Below are positions 33,715 through 42,490 of a DNA stretch of 64,000 nucleotides, one piece after another. The notes beneath the pieces were generated by a model that ran no database searches, was not told the DNA's origin, and saw only the letters and a list, made by a program, of their open reading frames with translations. The position numbers and the translations under genes were made by a program. This DNA comes from Oceanimonas sp052119705 (GTDB taxonomy: Bacteria; Pseudomonadota; Gammaproteobacteria; Enterobacterales; Aeromonadaceae). Location: positions 4,998 through 68,997 of the forward strand of contig NZ_JBGQOP010000017.1 of the NCBI RefSeq assembly GCF_052119705.1, given 5' to 3'. Each line of letters begins with the position of its first letter. Positions within the stretch are counted from its first letter, which is position 1.

Positions 33715-35520
33715 ATGCGACGCGGTTCTTTTTCTCCTGAAGCGGGCGATAGCAGGTTTAATTGGCAAACCTTGCGCACGCTACTGCCTTATTTATTGGA
33801 ATATCGGTTGCGTATCACGTTGGCATTGGTGTGCTTAGTCGCGGCTAAGGTGGCTAGTGTGGGCTTGCCTTTTATTTTGAAGCACATAGTTGATGCTTTA
33901 GATAAAGGCGTGGCCAGTGACGGCGTAGCTAAAATATTGGTTTTACCTTTAGGCTTATTATTGGCTTATGGCGTAATGCGGCTAGCTAACGTCTTGCTGG
34001 GAGAAATTCGCGATGCGCTGTTTGGCCGAGTGACCGAACGTACCATGCGCCGCATCGGATTAACGGTATTCAGACATCTGCATCGGCTGGAGCTGGATTT
34101 TCATCTAAATCGTAATACCGGTGGCCTGTCGCGCGATGTGGAGCGGGGCGTGTCCGGGGTCAGTTTTCTGCTGCGTTTCATGGTGTTCAATATAGTGCCG
34201 ACGCTGTTTGAAATTGCCATGGTGATTGGCGTGTTGCTGGTTAACTATTCCATTTGGTTTGCGCTGGTCACCTTGGTGGCGGTGGTGTTCTATATCGGCT
34301 GGTCTGTGATTGCCACCGATTGGCGCACCGGCTATGTGCGCGCGGCTAATCTTGCCGACTCGCAAAGTAATACCCGTGCCGTAGACAGCCTGCTGAATTT
34401 TGAAACCGTGAAGTATTTTACTAACGAGCACCATGAGGCAGAACGCTACGATAAAGATTTGGCCGAGTGGGAAATCGCACGGCGCAACAATCGCTTAAGT
34501 TTGTTTGCACTCAATGGCGGCCAAGCGCTGATTATTGCCATCGCCATGACGGTGATGATGATCTTGGCTGGAAAGAATGTGGTGGCAGGCACCATGACGC
34601 TGGGCGATTTTGTGTTAATTAACGCCTTTATGATGCAGCTATTTTTACCGCTGAATTTCTTGGGCTTCGTGTACCGAGAAATGAAAAGCTCCATGGCTAA
34701 CGTGGAGCGTATGTTTGCCTTGCTGCGCCGTAAACCGGCGATTAATGATGCAATCGAGGCGACCGAGCTGGCGATTAGCCAAGGTGCCATTGAGTTTAAC
34801 GAGGTGAGCTTTGGCTACGGATCTGAGCGAGTGATTTTAGATCGGGTGAGCTTTAGCGTACGCGCTCAGCAAAAAGTGGCAATAGTGGGCGCCAGTGGCT
34901 CGGGCAAGTCGACGCTGGTGAAGCTGTTGTTTCGATTTTATGACGTAGATGCCGGTAGCATCTTGATTGATGGTCAAGATATTCGCCACATTACGCAAAG
35001 CTCACTACGCCAAGCCATTGGCATAGTGCCGCAAGATACTGTGTTATTTAACGCCTCTATCTTTGACAATATTCGCTACGGACGCATTAATGCTTCTGAT
35101 GCAGAAGTGCTCGAAGCTATCCGCCTCGCGCATTTAAGCGATTTTATTACCCGCTTGCCGGAAGGCGTCGACACGCTGGTGGGCGAGCGCGGCCTTAAGC
35201 TCAGTGGCGGCGAAAAGCAGCGAGTGGCGATTGCGCGTACCATTCTTAAACGGCCCGCCATCTTAGTATTTGATGAGGCCACCTCATCCTTGGACAGTCG
35301 CTCCGAGCAAAGCATATTGCAGGCCATTGCCGAGGTGTCGCGGGGGCAAACCAGTCTAGTAATAGCACACCGCTTATCCACTATTGTTGATGCGGACCAT
35401 ATTTTAGTGATGGATCATGGCCGCATAGTGGAGCAAGGCAGCCATGATGAGTTATTAGCTCAACAAGGTCGCTATGCCCAGCTGTGGAATATTCAACGGC
35501 AACAGCATGCACCAGATTGA
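33715..35520 (+). CDS. Atm1/HMT-type ABC half-transporter
   Basis: 601 residues: six-helix membrane domain (about 25-320) and nucleotide-binding domain (about 345-590) with Walker A VGASGSGKST, signature LSGGEKQRVAIARTI, Walker B AILVFDEATSSLD and H-loop IAHRLST. The stretch ETVKYFTNEHHEAERY is typical of the Atm1/ABCB7 subfamily, which exports glutathione-linked sulfur or metal compounds. It would work as a homodimer. The substrate is unknown here. The nearest upstream gene (zntB) is divergent. The start ATG lacks a strong ribosome binding site. Confidence 0.9.
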   Translation: MRRGSFSPEAGDSRFNWQTLRTLLPYLLEYRLRITLALVCLVAAKVASVGLPFILKHIVDALDKGVASDGVAKILVLPLGLLLAYGVMRLANVLLGEIRDALFGRVTERTMRRIGLTVFRHLHRLELDFHLNRNTGGLSRDVERGVSGVSFLLRFMVFNIVPTLFEIAMVIGVLLVNYSIWFALVTLVAVVFYIGWSVIATDWRTGYVRAANLADSQSNTRAVDSLLNFETVKYFTNEHHEAERYDKDLAEWEIARRNNRLSLFALNGGQALIIAIAMTVMMILAGKNVVAGTMTLGDFVLINAFMMQLFLPLNFLGFVYREMKSSMANVERMFALLRRKPAINDAIEATELAISQGAIEFNEVSFGYGSERVILDRVSFSVRAQQKVAIVGASGSGKSTLVKLLFRFYDVDAGSILIDGQDIRHITQSSLRQAIGIVPQDTVLFNASIFDNIRYGRINASDAEVLEAIRLAHLSDFITRLPEGVDTLVGERGLKLSGGEKQRVAIARTILKRPAILVFDEATSSLDSRSEQSILQAIAEVSRGQTSLVIAHRLSTIVDADHILVMDHGRIVEQGSHDELLAQQGRYAQLWNIQRQQHAPD

Positions 35521-35715
35521 TGCCGCTGGAATGGTGGACAGCATTGTCTGGATGCCTAGCTGGCGCAGCGCTGGTTAAGGCACAAATCAAAGCAAGTGTC
35601 GTTTTGCCGATTATTCTGGCTGACGGTAGCAGGTAATCTGACGATGCTGGTTGTTTTCGGTTACGGCGTGTGGGCACTCTGAGCCATGTGCAGGGGAATC
35701 TTGCTTTCGACAGGT

Positions 35716-35743
35716 GAAAAAAGCGGGCCCAGGCCCGCTTTAG
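35716..35743 (-). terminator. Terminator of the DUF2946-PepSY operon
   Basis: Perfect stem AAGCGGGCC/GGCCCGCTT around a 2-base centre; on the minus strand it is followed by T-rich sequence just after the PepSY gene stop (35755). Confidence 0.8.
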
Positions 35744-35754
35744 TAATAAGTGAA

Positions 35755-37128
35755 TCAGACCGGCTCGTGGAGCCGGGTGCTAGCGGCCAGCCGGTAGCGA
35801 AGCATATCTATCAGTAAAAACACCAGCAGGCTGGCGCCCATCACCGGCAGGCCCAACCCCAGTGTTAGGGCAAGCACCAGCGTAACGATGCGACTCGCGG
35901 TGTTCAGCCTGCGCCAGGCCTGACTAAGTAATAGCGTGCCGGGAGTCGGCCGCCGCCGCCACCACATGCGATAACCGAGTAAGATCATCACCAGCAGACC
36001 CAGGCCAAAAGCCGCCAGCAATAGCTGGTTGGCTAGGCCAAACAAGACCCCCATGTGCGCATCAATTCCCCAGCGGATCAGCTTGGCAACCAATGGAAAT
36101 TGCGCAAAATCGGCTCGGCTGGTTACGCGCATCTGCTGCGGATCGACGGCCACGCTGTCTACCTGGGTGGGCCAGGATCTGTCCACCTCGCGCACTAGCC
36201 AGGCGGTGCCGGTCTGTTGAGCGGGGCGAATTTCCAGCAAGTTGGCATCAATACCGGCCGCCCGAGCGGTGGTGAGTACGGGATCGAACAGTGCCGGGTT
36301 GATCGGTATCGGCATGGGAGCTGGCTGAGCAGGGTGCCCATGATGGCCTGCATGCTCATCCACGGCCACGGCGGGGTCTGTCAGTTGCAGCGAGACCGAG
36401 GGCGTGACCCAGTTCAGGCAGGAGCGAAGGGTGTCGATATTGCCTCCGGCCCATTTGGACCAGGTCAGGCCGGTGGCCGAGAAGAACAACAGGCCCGCCA
36501 TAATCCACAGGCCAATCAGGCTGTGCCAGCGGCGCAGGCGACGCCGGGGGCCGCGGTTGGCCTGCCTGCTGCGCCACCACAGCAGCACACCGCTCAGGGC
36601 TGCAATCCACAACCAGGACGCAGCCAGCTCGCTGTATAGGCGACCAGCCTCTCCTAGCATCAGGTGTCGGTGTAGATAGTCCAGCACAATGCGCAGCGGC
36701 AGTATGCCGCTGCTGCCATAGCTGACCAGCTGGCCCTTGATTTCTAGGCTGACCGGATCTACGAATACCGCCAGACTTTCGCCGTCGTTAAGTTCAGGTT
36801 GACTGAACAGAACACGGCTGTTGCTGCCGGGAGCGGGCGCCGGGCGCACGGCCGTCAGGGTTGCGTCGCCGTTCAGGCTGGCGCGGGCGGCCGCTATCTG
36901 TTCGGCCAGCGGGCGGGTCGGGCCGATCGAGTCAGTGAACAGCTGCTCAGCGTAAAGTTGGCTTTCCAGCTGAGGGGTGAGTACATAGAGCACGCCGCTC
37001 AGGGTGGCGACGAGAATGAAGGGGCCGATAAACAGGCCGATGTAAAAATGTAGCCGGAGCAAAAAAGCGGTCAGGCTTGCTGAGCCCGGCTTGCGCCGCA
37101 CGGTGGCGGCAACATCTGGTGATGACAT
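35755..37128 (-). CDS. PepSY-associated transmembrane protein
   Basis: 457-residue inner-membrane protein with the PepSY_TM layout: a first helix (LRLHFYIGLFIGPFILVATLSGVLYVL, about 23-49), a periplasmic PepSY-like domain, helices near residues 180 and 215, a His-rich loop (DEHAGHHGHPAQPAPMP), and two or three C-terminal helices. Such proteins often act with siderophore or copper uptake systems, possibly as reductases; that role is not proven. Start ATG 37128 has AAGGA 7 bases upstream; the frame is open 39 bases further. Preceded in the same direction by a DUF2946 gene. Confidence 0.88.
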   Translation of the reverse strand: MSSPDVAATVRRKPGSASLTAFLLRLHFYIGLFIGPFILVATLSGVLYVLTPQLESQLYAEQLFTDSIGPTRPLAEQIAAARASLNGDATLTAVRPAPAPGSNSRVLFSQPELNDGESLAVFVDPVSLEIKGQLVSYGSSGILPLRIVLDYLHRHLMLGEAGRLYSELAASWLWIAALSGVLLWWRSRQANRGPRRRLRRWHSLIGLWIMAGLLFFSATGLTWSKWAGGNIDTLRSCLNWVTPSVSLQLTDPAVAVDEHAGHHGHPAQPAPMPIPINPALFDPVLTTARAAGIDANLLEIRPAQQTGTAWLVREVDRSWPTQVDSVAVDPQQMRVTSRADFAQFPLVAKLIRWGIDAHMGVLFGLANQLLLAAFGLGLLVMILLGYRMWWRRRPTPGTLLLSQAWRRLNTASRIVTLVLALTLGLGLPVMGASLLVFLLIDMLRYRLAASTRLHEPV

Positions 37129-37233
37129 GACAATTCCTTTTAAGGGGGCGCCCAGGGCGCACACCAAGGCGCGTCTGTCCGGCGAGGCGGACAGACCAAA
37201 AGCCGCTGTAGGCGGCAGTATCAGGCGGAGTTG

Positions 37234-37593
37234 TCAGTGGCGAGGCGGTGCCCGAGCCAGAAAGGGCGGCCTGGGCCGACGAAACGAGGTGAATGACAGG
37301 CGCAGAACCCGAAAACGTAGCAAGGCCGCGGTGGCAGCCAGCAGGGGCACGCTCAGCGTCAGCCAGAGCAGTTGGCCAAGCAGGGTACAATAGCCGCAGG
37401 CATCGTGGCTAGCATGGTCGTGGGTGGGGATATCGCTGTCGTGAGAGTGATGAGTACGGTGCTCAGCCGTTGGCGGTGAATGCTGCGCCTGCAGGTAACG
37501 GGATATCGGTGGCGCCAGATAAATCATCAGGGTCGCCAACAGAGCCAACCAGGCGGCCGAAAGGCGGTGTCTATGATAAAAAGCGTACAGCAA
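37234..37593 (-). CDS. DUF2946 protein, His-rich, membrane
   Basis: 119 residues: N-terminal hydrophobic helix, a His-rich periplasmic stretch (HRTHHSHDSDIPTHDHASHD) leading into the DUF2946 CGYC motif, then a second membrane helix and a basic tail. His clusters plus CxxC suggest copper or another soft metal; this is inference. The open start is TTG with no clear ribosome binding site, so the true N-terminus is uncertain. Upstream of, and co-oriented with, the PepSY protein (about 105 bases apart). Confidence 0.7.
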   Translation of the reverse strand: MLYAFYHRHRLSAAWLALLATLMIYLAPPISRYLQAQHSPPTAEHRTHHSHDSDIPTHDHASHDACGYCTLLGQLLWLTLSVPLLAATAALLRFRVLRLSFTSFRRPRPPFLARAPPRH

Positions 37594-37704
37594 CCGGTAT
37601 TCCCGAGCCTGTTGAAATGAGTCGTCACTTTAACAGTCAAGTCAGAATATGGACAGAGCCTGCGGGGCTTATACTTGCACAGGCAATGGTGTGAAGGAGC
37701 CGTT

Positions 37705-38340
37705 ATGAGAGATAGCATTTTCATGATTTTTATGGCGTGTGTGCTGTGGCCGCTGCAGGCGGTGGCGCTGGAGCTTTCACCGGCCGATATGCTTGGCTGG
37801 GAGCACAAGCGCTTTGCCGGAGATACCGAGTACCGGCTGGTGTTCGACCCCCAGCTGCAGCAGCAGGTGGTGCGAGCCAGCAGCCGAGCGGCGGCGTCGG
37901 GTCTTTTCTATGAGCAACGGATCGATCTGGATGCCACTCCTTGGCTCAGCTGGCGCTGGCGAGTAGAACAATTTCCGACCGTAACCAAGGAGCGCGCGAA
38001 GTTGGGGGACGATTTTGCGGTGCGGGTTTATGTGGTGGTGCGCGACGGCTGGACTCGGCTGAGCAGTAAAGCCATCAGCTACGTCTGGGCACAGCAGGCT
38101 AACGCGGGGCAGACTTGGGCAAATCCCTTCGCCGGCGATAAAGCTATGATGTGGGCGCTGCGTAATCGCCAAGATGGTGATGGTTGGATAAGCGAAAAAC
38201 GCAATATCAAGGCGGATTTGCGGCGGCTGTTCGGCAAAGACTTTCGTTATCTTGACGCCGTCGCCATTATGAGCGACGCCGATAATAGCAACAGCAGCGC
38301 CATCGGCTATTATACGGGCTTGGTATTTACCCGCGAATGA
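37705..38340 (+). CDS. DUF3047 exported protein
   Basis: 211 residues. A signal peptide (MRDSIFMIFMACVLWPLQAVA) precedes a compact beta-rich domain typical of DUF3047: DATPWLSWRWRVEQFP, KLGDDFAVRVYVV, and a closing DAVAIMSDADNSNSSAIGYYTGLVF. No catalytic motif known to me. The ATG at 37705 has AAGGAG 6 bases upstream. It overlaps or abuts the next gene, also exported, so the two are probably co-transcribed. Divergent from the DUF2946-PepSY pair. Confidence 0.85.
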   Translation: MRDSIFMIFMACVLWPLQAVALELSPADMLGWEHKRFAGDTEYRLVFDPQLQQQVVRASSRAAASGLFYEQRIDLDATPWLSWRWRVEQFPTVTKERAKLGDDFAVRVYVVVRDGWTRLSSKAISYVWAQQANAGQTWANPFAGDKAMMWALRNRQDGDGWISEKRNIKADLRRLFGKDFRYLDAVAIMSDADNSNSSAIGYYTGLVFTRE

Positions 38341-38369
38341 TATTGCTCCATAACGAGGTTGCAACACCG

Positions 38370-38801
38370 ATGAAAAGAATTCTGCTTATCCTGCTGGTAT
38401 GCTTTGGCTTCGCCGGCAACCTGCCTCAAAACCCGCCACTGTTTAGTGTGTTATCAAGCGCCCTGGCCGCCACCGATCCGCTCGCGCAGGCGTACCAGAA
38501 CCGGCAGAGCGATGTGCAAGTAGAGGGCAGTGGCCGAGTGGTTCGTCTGCTAAAGGATGACAATAAGGGCTCCCGTCATCAGCGATTTTTATTGGTCTTG
38601 CCGAGTGGTCAGACGTTGCTGATTGCCCATAATATCGATTTGGCACCGCGGATCGACACCCTGAAAGTCGGCGATACGGTGGCGTTTTACGGTGAGTATG
38701 AATGGAATAAAAAAGGCGGCGTGGTGCACTGGACTCACCACGATCCTAAAGGACGCCATCTAGGTGGCTGGCTGCAACACAATGGCAAACGGTATCAATA
38801 G
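38370..38801 (+). CDS. DUF3465 exported protein
   Basis: 143 residues with an N-terminal signal peptide ending near SALAATDP. The DUF3465 core is an OB-like beta barrel: QVEGSGRVVRLLKDDNKGSRHQRFLLVLPSGQTLLIAHNIDLAPRI in shorter conserved blocks, then VAFYGEYEWN and the C-terminal GGVVHWTHHDPKGRH motif. These proteins are periplasmic; function unknown. I chose ATG 38370 because it begins the signal peptide; the frame is open to an ATG at 38337 that overlaps the stop of the preceding DUF3047 gene. Confidence 0.85.
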   Translation: MKRILLILLVCFGFAGNLPQNPPLFSVLSSALAATDPLAQAYQNRQSDVQVEGSGRVVRLLKDDNKGSRHQRFLLVLPSGQTLLIAHNIDLAPRIDTLKVGDTVAFYGEYEWNKKGGVVHWTHHDPKGRHLGGWLQHNGKRYQ

Positions 38802-38835
38802 TCTGCCATTGGATATTTGAAAAGAGCACTCAATC

Positions 38836-39384
38836 ATGTCAGAACAAGATCAGTACATAGCACACACCGAAAATTGGGTGAAACAGGTGATCATGAAATT
38901 TAACCTGTGCCCTTTTGCTCGCCGCGAGGTGGAGCGCGCCAGTATTCGCTATGCGGTGATTGCAGCGCATAAACCTAAAGCCGTGTTGCTGGCGCTACTA
39001 GCCGAATGCGCCTTGCTTGATCAAGACCCTGCAATAGAAACCACCTTAGTGATATTGCCGCGCGGTTTTGAAGGCTTTTATGCTTATTTAGACTTGGTCG
39101 ACTTGGCAGAAGACATGCTGCTCGAGCAAGGCTATGAAGGTAAGTATCAGCTGGCGAGCTTTCACCCAGACTATTGCTTCGAGGGCGAGGCCCAAGATGA
39201 TGCGGCCAATTACACTAACCGCTCGCCTTACCCGACCCTGCATTTGATCCGCGAAGCCAGCATGGCGCAGGTGCTGACCGATTATCCTAACCCTGAGTCC
39301 ATTCCTGAGCGCAATGTAGAATTTGCCCGGCGCAAAGGCGCAGATTTCTTCGTTAAGTTACTGGCCAATTGCAGTAAGCACTAA
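38836..39384 (+). CDS. DUF1415 protein
   Basis: 182-residue soluble protein matching DUF1415: WVKQVIMKFNLCPFARREVER near the N-terminus, TTLVILPRGFEGFYAYLDLV in the middle and the HPDYCFEG and NRSPYPTLHLIRE blocks. Two conserved cysteines (C25, C117 approximately) invite a redox or metal role, but none is established. No signal peptide, so cytoplasmic. It follows the DUF3465 gene by 34 bases with AAGAG upstream of the ATG. Confidence 0.88.
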   Translation: MSEQDQYIAHTENWVKQVIMKFNLCPFARREVERASIRYAVIAAHKPKAVLLALLAECALLDQDPAIETTLVILPRGFEGFYAYLDLVDLAEDMLLEQGYEGKYQLASFHPDYCFEGEAQDDAANYTNRSPYPTLHLIREASMAQVLTDYPNPESIPERNVEFARRKGADFFVKLLANCSKH

Positions 39385-39423
39385 CGTATAAGTGCATAAG
39401 TGCATAAGTGCATAAGCGTATAA
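39385..39423. repeat. Short tandem repeat (GTGCATAA)3 flanked by CGTATAA
   Basis: Three perfect 8-bp units at 39392-39415, bordered on both sides by CGTATAA. Lies between the DUF1415 stop and the convergent CDF gene stop; non-coding. Confidence 0.9.
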
Positions 39424-39436
39424 AGGCGAGGCGCGG

Positions 39437-40393
39437 TTAATGTTGATGGACGTGTTGGCGCTGACCGCTTTTTAAAAACAAGTGCGTATCCGCATGGGCC
39501 ATGTCGCAAGGTTCGCGCTCACATTGTAATGTGACATGGTGCAGTTGATGCTTATGAGCCAGGAGTTCACGGGCCGCCACTAATACTTGCTGCATATCCA
39601 GCTCAGGGATCACTAAGTGTGCCGTTAAGCTGGCCTTGCCACTGGTGAGCGCCCACACATGCAGGTCATGCACTTCTTGTACGCCCTCAAGTTGGCTTAA
39701 ATCGGTATTTATTTTGTCCAAGTCCACGTTAGTCGGCACGCCTTCCAACAAAATATTCAGGCTAGCGCGCAGTAATATCCAAGTGCGCGGCAGCACCCAA
39801 AAACCAATGGCCACCGCAATCACCGAATCTACCCATTGCCAGCCGGTGAACATAATCACCAGCGCACCGAGAATCACGCCCACAGAGCCGAGCGCATCAC
39901 TCAGCACTTCAAGGTAGGCGCCGCGCACATTTAAGCTGTGTTGCTGGCCGCCTACCAGTAAGTACATAGCCAGCAAATTAACGCCTAGGCCAATGACGGC
40001 AATCACCAGCATGGCCGTGGACTTGATCTCAGTCGGCTGTGCAAGGCGAAGCCAGGCTTCATACAAAATATAGAGTGCTACGGCAAACAGCAGTAAGGCG
40101 TTGAAGGCCGCTGCTAAAATCTCAAACCTATGATAACCAAAGGTGCGCTTTTGATCGGCGGGGCGCTTGGCAATTTGGATGGCTGCCAGCGCTATGGCCA
40201 GCGCTGCGGTATCGGTAAACATATGTGCCGCATCAGAAAGCAGGGCCAAGCTTTGGCTGAGTAAGCCGCCAATCACCTCAATAATTAAGAAGCTGCTCGT
40301 AAGCCCTAAGGCCCACCACAGCCGTTTACTGTGATTGTCTGTGGGCATCCCATGCTGATGGCTATGGCTATGGCTATGGCTATGTTCACTCAT
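39437..40393 (-). CDS. Cation diffusion facilitator (CzcD/ZitB-type zinc exporter)
   Basis: 318-residue inner-membrane metal/proton antiporter of the CDF family. Six helices carry the zinc-site residues in LLSDAAHMFTD and LEVLSDALGSVG. The C-terminal cytoplasmic domain includes EVHDLHVWALTSGKASLTAHLV, the dimerising metal-sensor part. The N-terminus is a His-Ser repeat (HSHSHSHSHQH) from a 6-bp tandem repeat, and the C-terminus ends HVHQH. Likely exports Zn, perhaps Cd or Co. Convergent with DUF1415. Confidence 0.92.
   Translation of the reverse strand: MSEHSHSHSHSHQHGMPTDNHSKRLWWALGLTSSFLIIEVIGGLLSQSLALLSDAAHMFTDTAALAIALAAIQIAKRPADQKRTFGYHRFEILAAAFNALLLFAVALYILYEAWLRLAQPTEIKSTAMLVIAVIGLGVNLLAMYLLVGGQQHSLNVRGAYLEVLSDALGSVGVILGALVIMFTGWQWVDSVIAVAIGFWVLPRTWILLRASLNILLEGVPTNVDLDKINTDLSQLEGVQEVHDLHVWALTSGKASLTAHLVIPELDMQQVLVAARELLAHKHQLHHVTLQCEREPCDMAHADTHLFLKSGQRQHVHQH
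40361..40384 (-). repeat. Hexanucleotide repeat (GCTATG)4 coding for the His-Ser stretch of the CDF exporter
   Basis: Four perfect 6-bp units on the plus strand. Unit length is a multiple of three, so slippage would lengthen or shorten the His-Ser tract without a frameshift. Confidence 0.95.
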
Positions 40394-40590
40394 GAGTCAT
40401 CCTTATGATGGCCGATGCAGACCGTTAATATCACTGCAGACTGCAGCACTTATCGCTATTTTCTTGTATATGCCTGGTATCTAGCGCGCATGCACTCAGT
40501 AATATCATTATTAAAGTAACGAATAAAGGCTGTGAATTTTTGCTAAATTAGAGGCGTGAAAATCGGAGTTCATTAACCTAAAGGATTCTT

Positions 40591-41115
40591 ATGCGCGACT
40601 TACGGTTAGGTGTGTTGGCTTTATTAGCGGTTTTATTGACGGGTTGTACTGGTAAGCCGGAGGGCGTGACGCCGGTAACAAACTTTGATGCCCAGCGCTA
40701 CTTGGGCACTTGGTATGAAATTGCCCGTCTTGATCATTCCTTTGAACGGGGGCTCGAGCAAGTAGCCGCCGAGTATAAGATGCGTGATGACGGTGGTATT
40801 CGGGTGCTCAATCGCGGGGTGGATGCAAGCAGTGGCGAGCCTAAAGAGGCGGAAGGTAAAGCCTATTTCGTGAATAATCCCAGTGAAGCGCATCTTAAAG
40901 TCTCTTTTTTCGGTCCGTTTTATGGATCTTATGTGGTGTTTGAATTGGACGACGCTTATCAATATGCGTTCGTGGCAGGCTACAACCACGACTACTTATG
41001 GTTGCTCGCGCGCACCCCGACCATAAGCCCGGAACTTAAGGCTCAGTTTGAAGCGAAAGCCAAGGCGTTAGGTTTTGCTACCGAGCAGCTTATTTGGGTA
41101 AAACAATTGCCCTAA
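40591..41115 (+). CDS. blc: Outer-membrane lipocalin Blc
   Basis: 174-residue lipoprotein. The signal peptide ends in a lipobox LLTGC with lipidated C19. Lipocalin motifs: YLGTWYEIARLDHSFERG (GxW motif), then YVVFELDDAYQYAFVAGYNHDYLWLLARTP (TDY and arginine motif). Blc proteins bind lysophospholipids at the outer-membrane inner leaflet and respond to envelope stress in E. coli. Residue after C19 is Thr, not Asp, so outer-membrane sorting is expected. AAAGGATTC upstream of the ATG. Confidence 0.93.
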   Translation: MRDLRLGVLALLAVLLTGCTGKPEGVTPVTNFDAQRYLGTWYEIARLDHSFERGLEQVAAEYKMRDDGGIRVLNRGVDASSGEPKEAEGKAYFVNNPSEAHLKVSFFGPFYGSYVVFELDDAYQYAFVAGYNHDYLWLLARTPTISPELKAQFEAKAKALGFATEQLIWVKQLP

Positions 41116-41225
41116 GCCCCAGCCTTGGGTTTTATGGGTGGCTTTGCGTTATTTGATGGTTTATCGTAATGCGCTAATGAACGTATATATTACGAATTAA
41201 AAATAATTAATATTAGGAGCAAATA

Positions 41226-41687
41226 ATGCTGAAAAAAGTTGCGCTGTTAGTGGTTGGTGGCGTATTCGCTAGCTCTGCATTCGCCCAAGCTGAATTATTT
41301 AAACCAGAAGACTTGGTTAAATATCGCCAGTCCATCTATCAAGTTATGAGCGCCCAAGTAAAAGTGATAGGTGCCATGGCCAAGGGTGAAACTGAGTTTG
41401 ACGCCAAGGAATTTCATGAACGCACCTTAAACATGGCCAACGTGGCTAAATTGCTAGGTGAGACCTATGTGCCAGCCACTCAGGGCGTGAAAGACAGCAA
41501 TATGCTGCCTGCTGCTTGGGATGATCGGGAAGGCATGGGCAACAAAGGTAAAGCTTTTGGTAGTGCTTTGCAGGAGCTGGTTGCCGCGTCAGGAGAGCCT
41601 GGTTTTGATAGAAAAGCCGCCCAACCTGCCGTCGGTAAAATGCTGAAGACCTGTAAAGCTTGTCACGACGATTACCGCGCCGACTAA
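41226..41687 (+). CDS. Cytochrome c'
   Basis: 153-residue periplasmic protein: signal peptide (MLKKVALLVVGGVFASSAFAQA), four-helix-bundle body, and a C-terminal heme-binding C143-x-x-C146-H147 (KTCKACHDDYRAD). Position of CxxCH at the very end is the hallmark of class II cytochrome c'. Family members bind NO and other gases. It is monocistronic with a following hairpin. Two cytochrome b561-type proteins are encoded within 2.5 kb, which might supply electrons; that is inference. Confidence 0.92.
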   Translation: MLKKVALLVVGGVFASSAFAQAELFKPEDLVKYRQSIYQVMSAQVKVIGAMAKGETEFDAKEFHERTLNMANVAKLLGETYVPATQGVKDSNMLPAAWDDREGMGNKGKAFGSALQELVAASGEPGFDRKAAQPAVGKMLKTCKACHDDYRAD

Positions 41688-41711
41688 GACGCGCTTTATA
41701 TATATGTTGAA

Positions 41712-41734
41712 AGGAGCCTAAGGGCTCTTTTTTA
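41712..41734 (+). terminator. Terminator after cytochrome c' gene
   Basis: Hairpin GAGCC-TAAG-GGCTC followed by T6, about 30 bases after the stop. Confidence 0.85.
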
Positions 41735-41940
41735 TTGGGTATTTAAAATGCATGTTTTAAAAATTGCGCGCCATCATAAATAATGCTTTTGATATTAGTG
41801 ATATAGGCCGTTAGATGCTAAACATAAGCAGGCTGCATATTTAGATTGCGATAAATCTGGGGTATTTGATAGGTGCTGTTATTGGATCGCATCGTTCGAA
41901 GCTCAGTCAGAATACGGTAAGAATTTCAGAGGTACATCAG

Positions 41941-42462
41941 ATGCAAAAATATGCAATTTCAATGCGCATCTTGCATTGGTTGACCGGGCTTATGGTTATC
42001 GGGCTATTCGCCGTTGGCCTGTGGATGCGTAACTTAAGCTATTACGACTCTCTCTATCAAGTGCTGCCGTTTTGGCATAAAAGCGTGGGCTTTTTGTTGC
42101 TGTTGTTAGTGCTGCTGCGATTAGTCGTGCGTTTCTCAACTCAACGACCGCCAGCCTTAAGCAGCCATCAGCCATGGGAGCGTATGCTGGCAAGTGCAAC
42201 CGTATGGCTGCTTTATGGACTAATGTTTTGTTTATTTATTAGTGGTTATTTAATCGCTACCGCCGATGACAGGCCCGCCCCATTCTTTGGCTGGTTTGAT
42301 GTTCCTGTGTTGATTAAGGCTTTTGCCAACCAAGAAGATGTGGCCGGTTTATGGCATGAATATGCTGGATGGGTCTTAATTGGCTTATCTGGGCTACACG
42401 CTTTAGCCGCGCTCAAGCACCATTTCTTAGATAAAGATGTCACCCTCAAGCGTATGCTTTAA
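41941..42462 (+). CDS. yceJ: Cytochrome b561 (YceJ-like)
   Basis: 173-residue four-helix inner-membrane cytochrome b561. Histidines of the two hemes lie in ILHWLTGL, LPFWHKSVG, LWHEYAGWVLI and LHALAALKHHFLDKD; the terminal KHHFLDKDVTLKRML is shared with the paralogue at 14060-14620. Start ATG 41941 (MQKYAISMRILHW) follows GAGG; the frame is open 75 bases further but the extra residues are not hydrophobic or conserved. yceI begins 28 bases after, the same pair as in E. coli. Confidence 0.9.
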   Translation: MQKYAISMRILHWLTGLMVIGLFAVGLWMRNLSYYDSLYQVLPFWHKSVGFLLLLLVLLRLVVRFSTQRPPALSSHQPWERMLASATVWLLYGLMFCLFISGYLIATADDRPAPFFGWFDVPVLIKAFANQEDVAGLWHEYAGWVLIGLSGLHALAALKHHFLDKDVTLKRML

Positions 42463-42490
42463 TTACGCAGTCTATTTCAAGGAGAGAATA

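Noticed and set aside
39385..39423. CRISPR-like array
   Set aside because: Units are 8 bases without spacers; a simple tandem repeat. No cas genes in the window.
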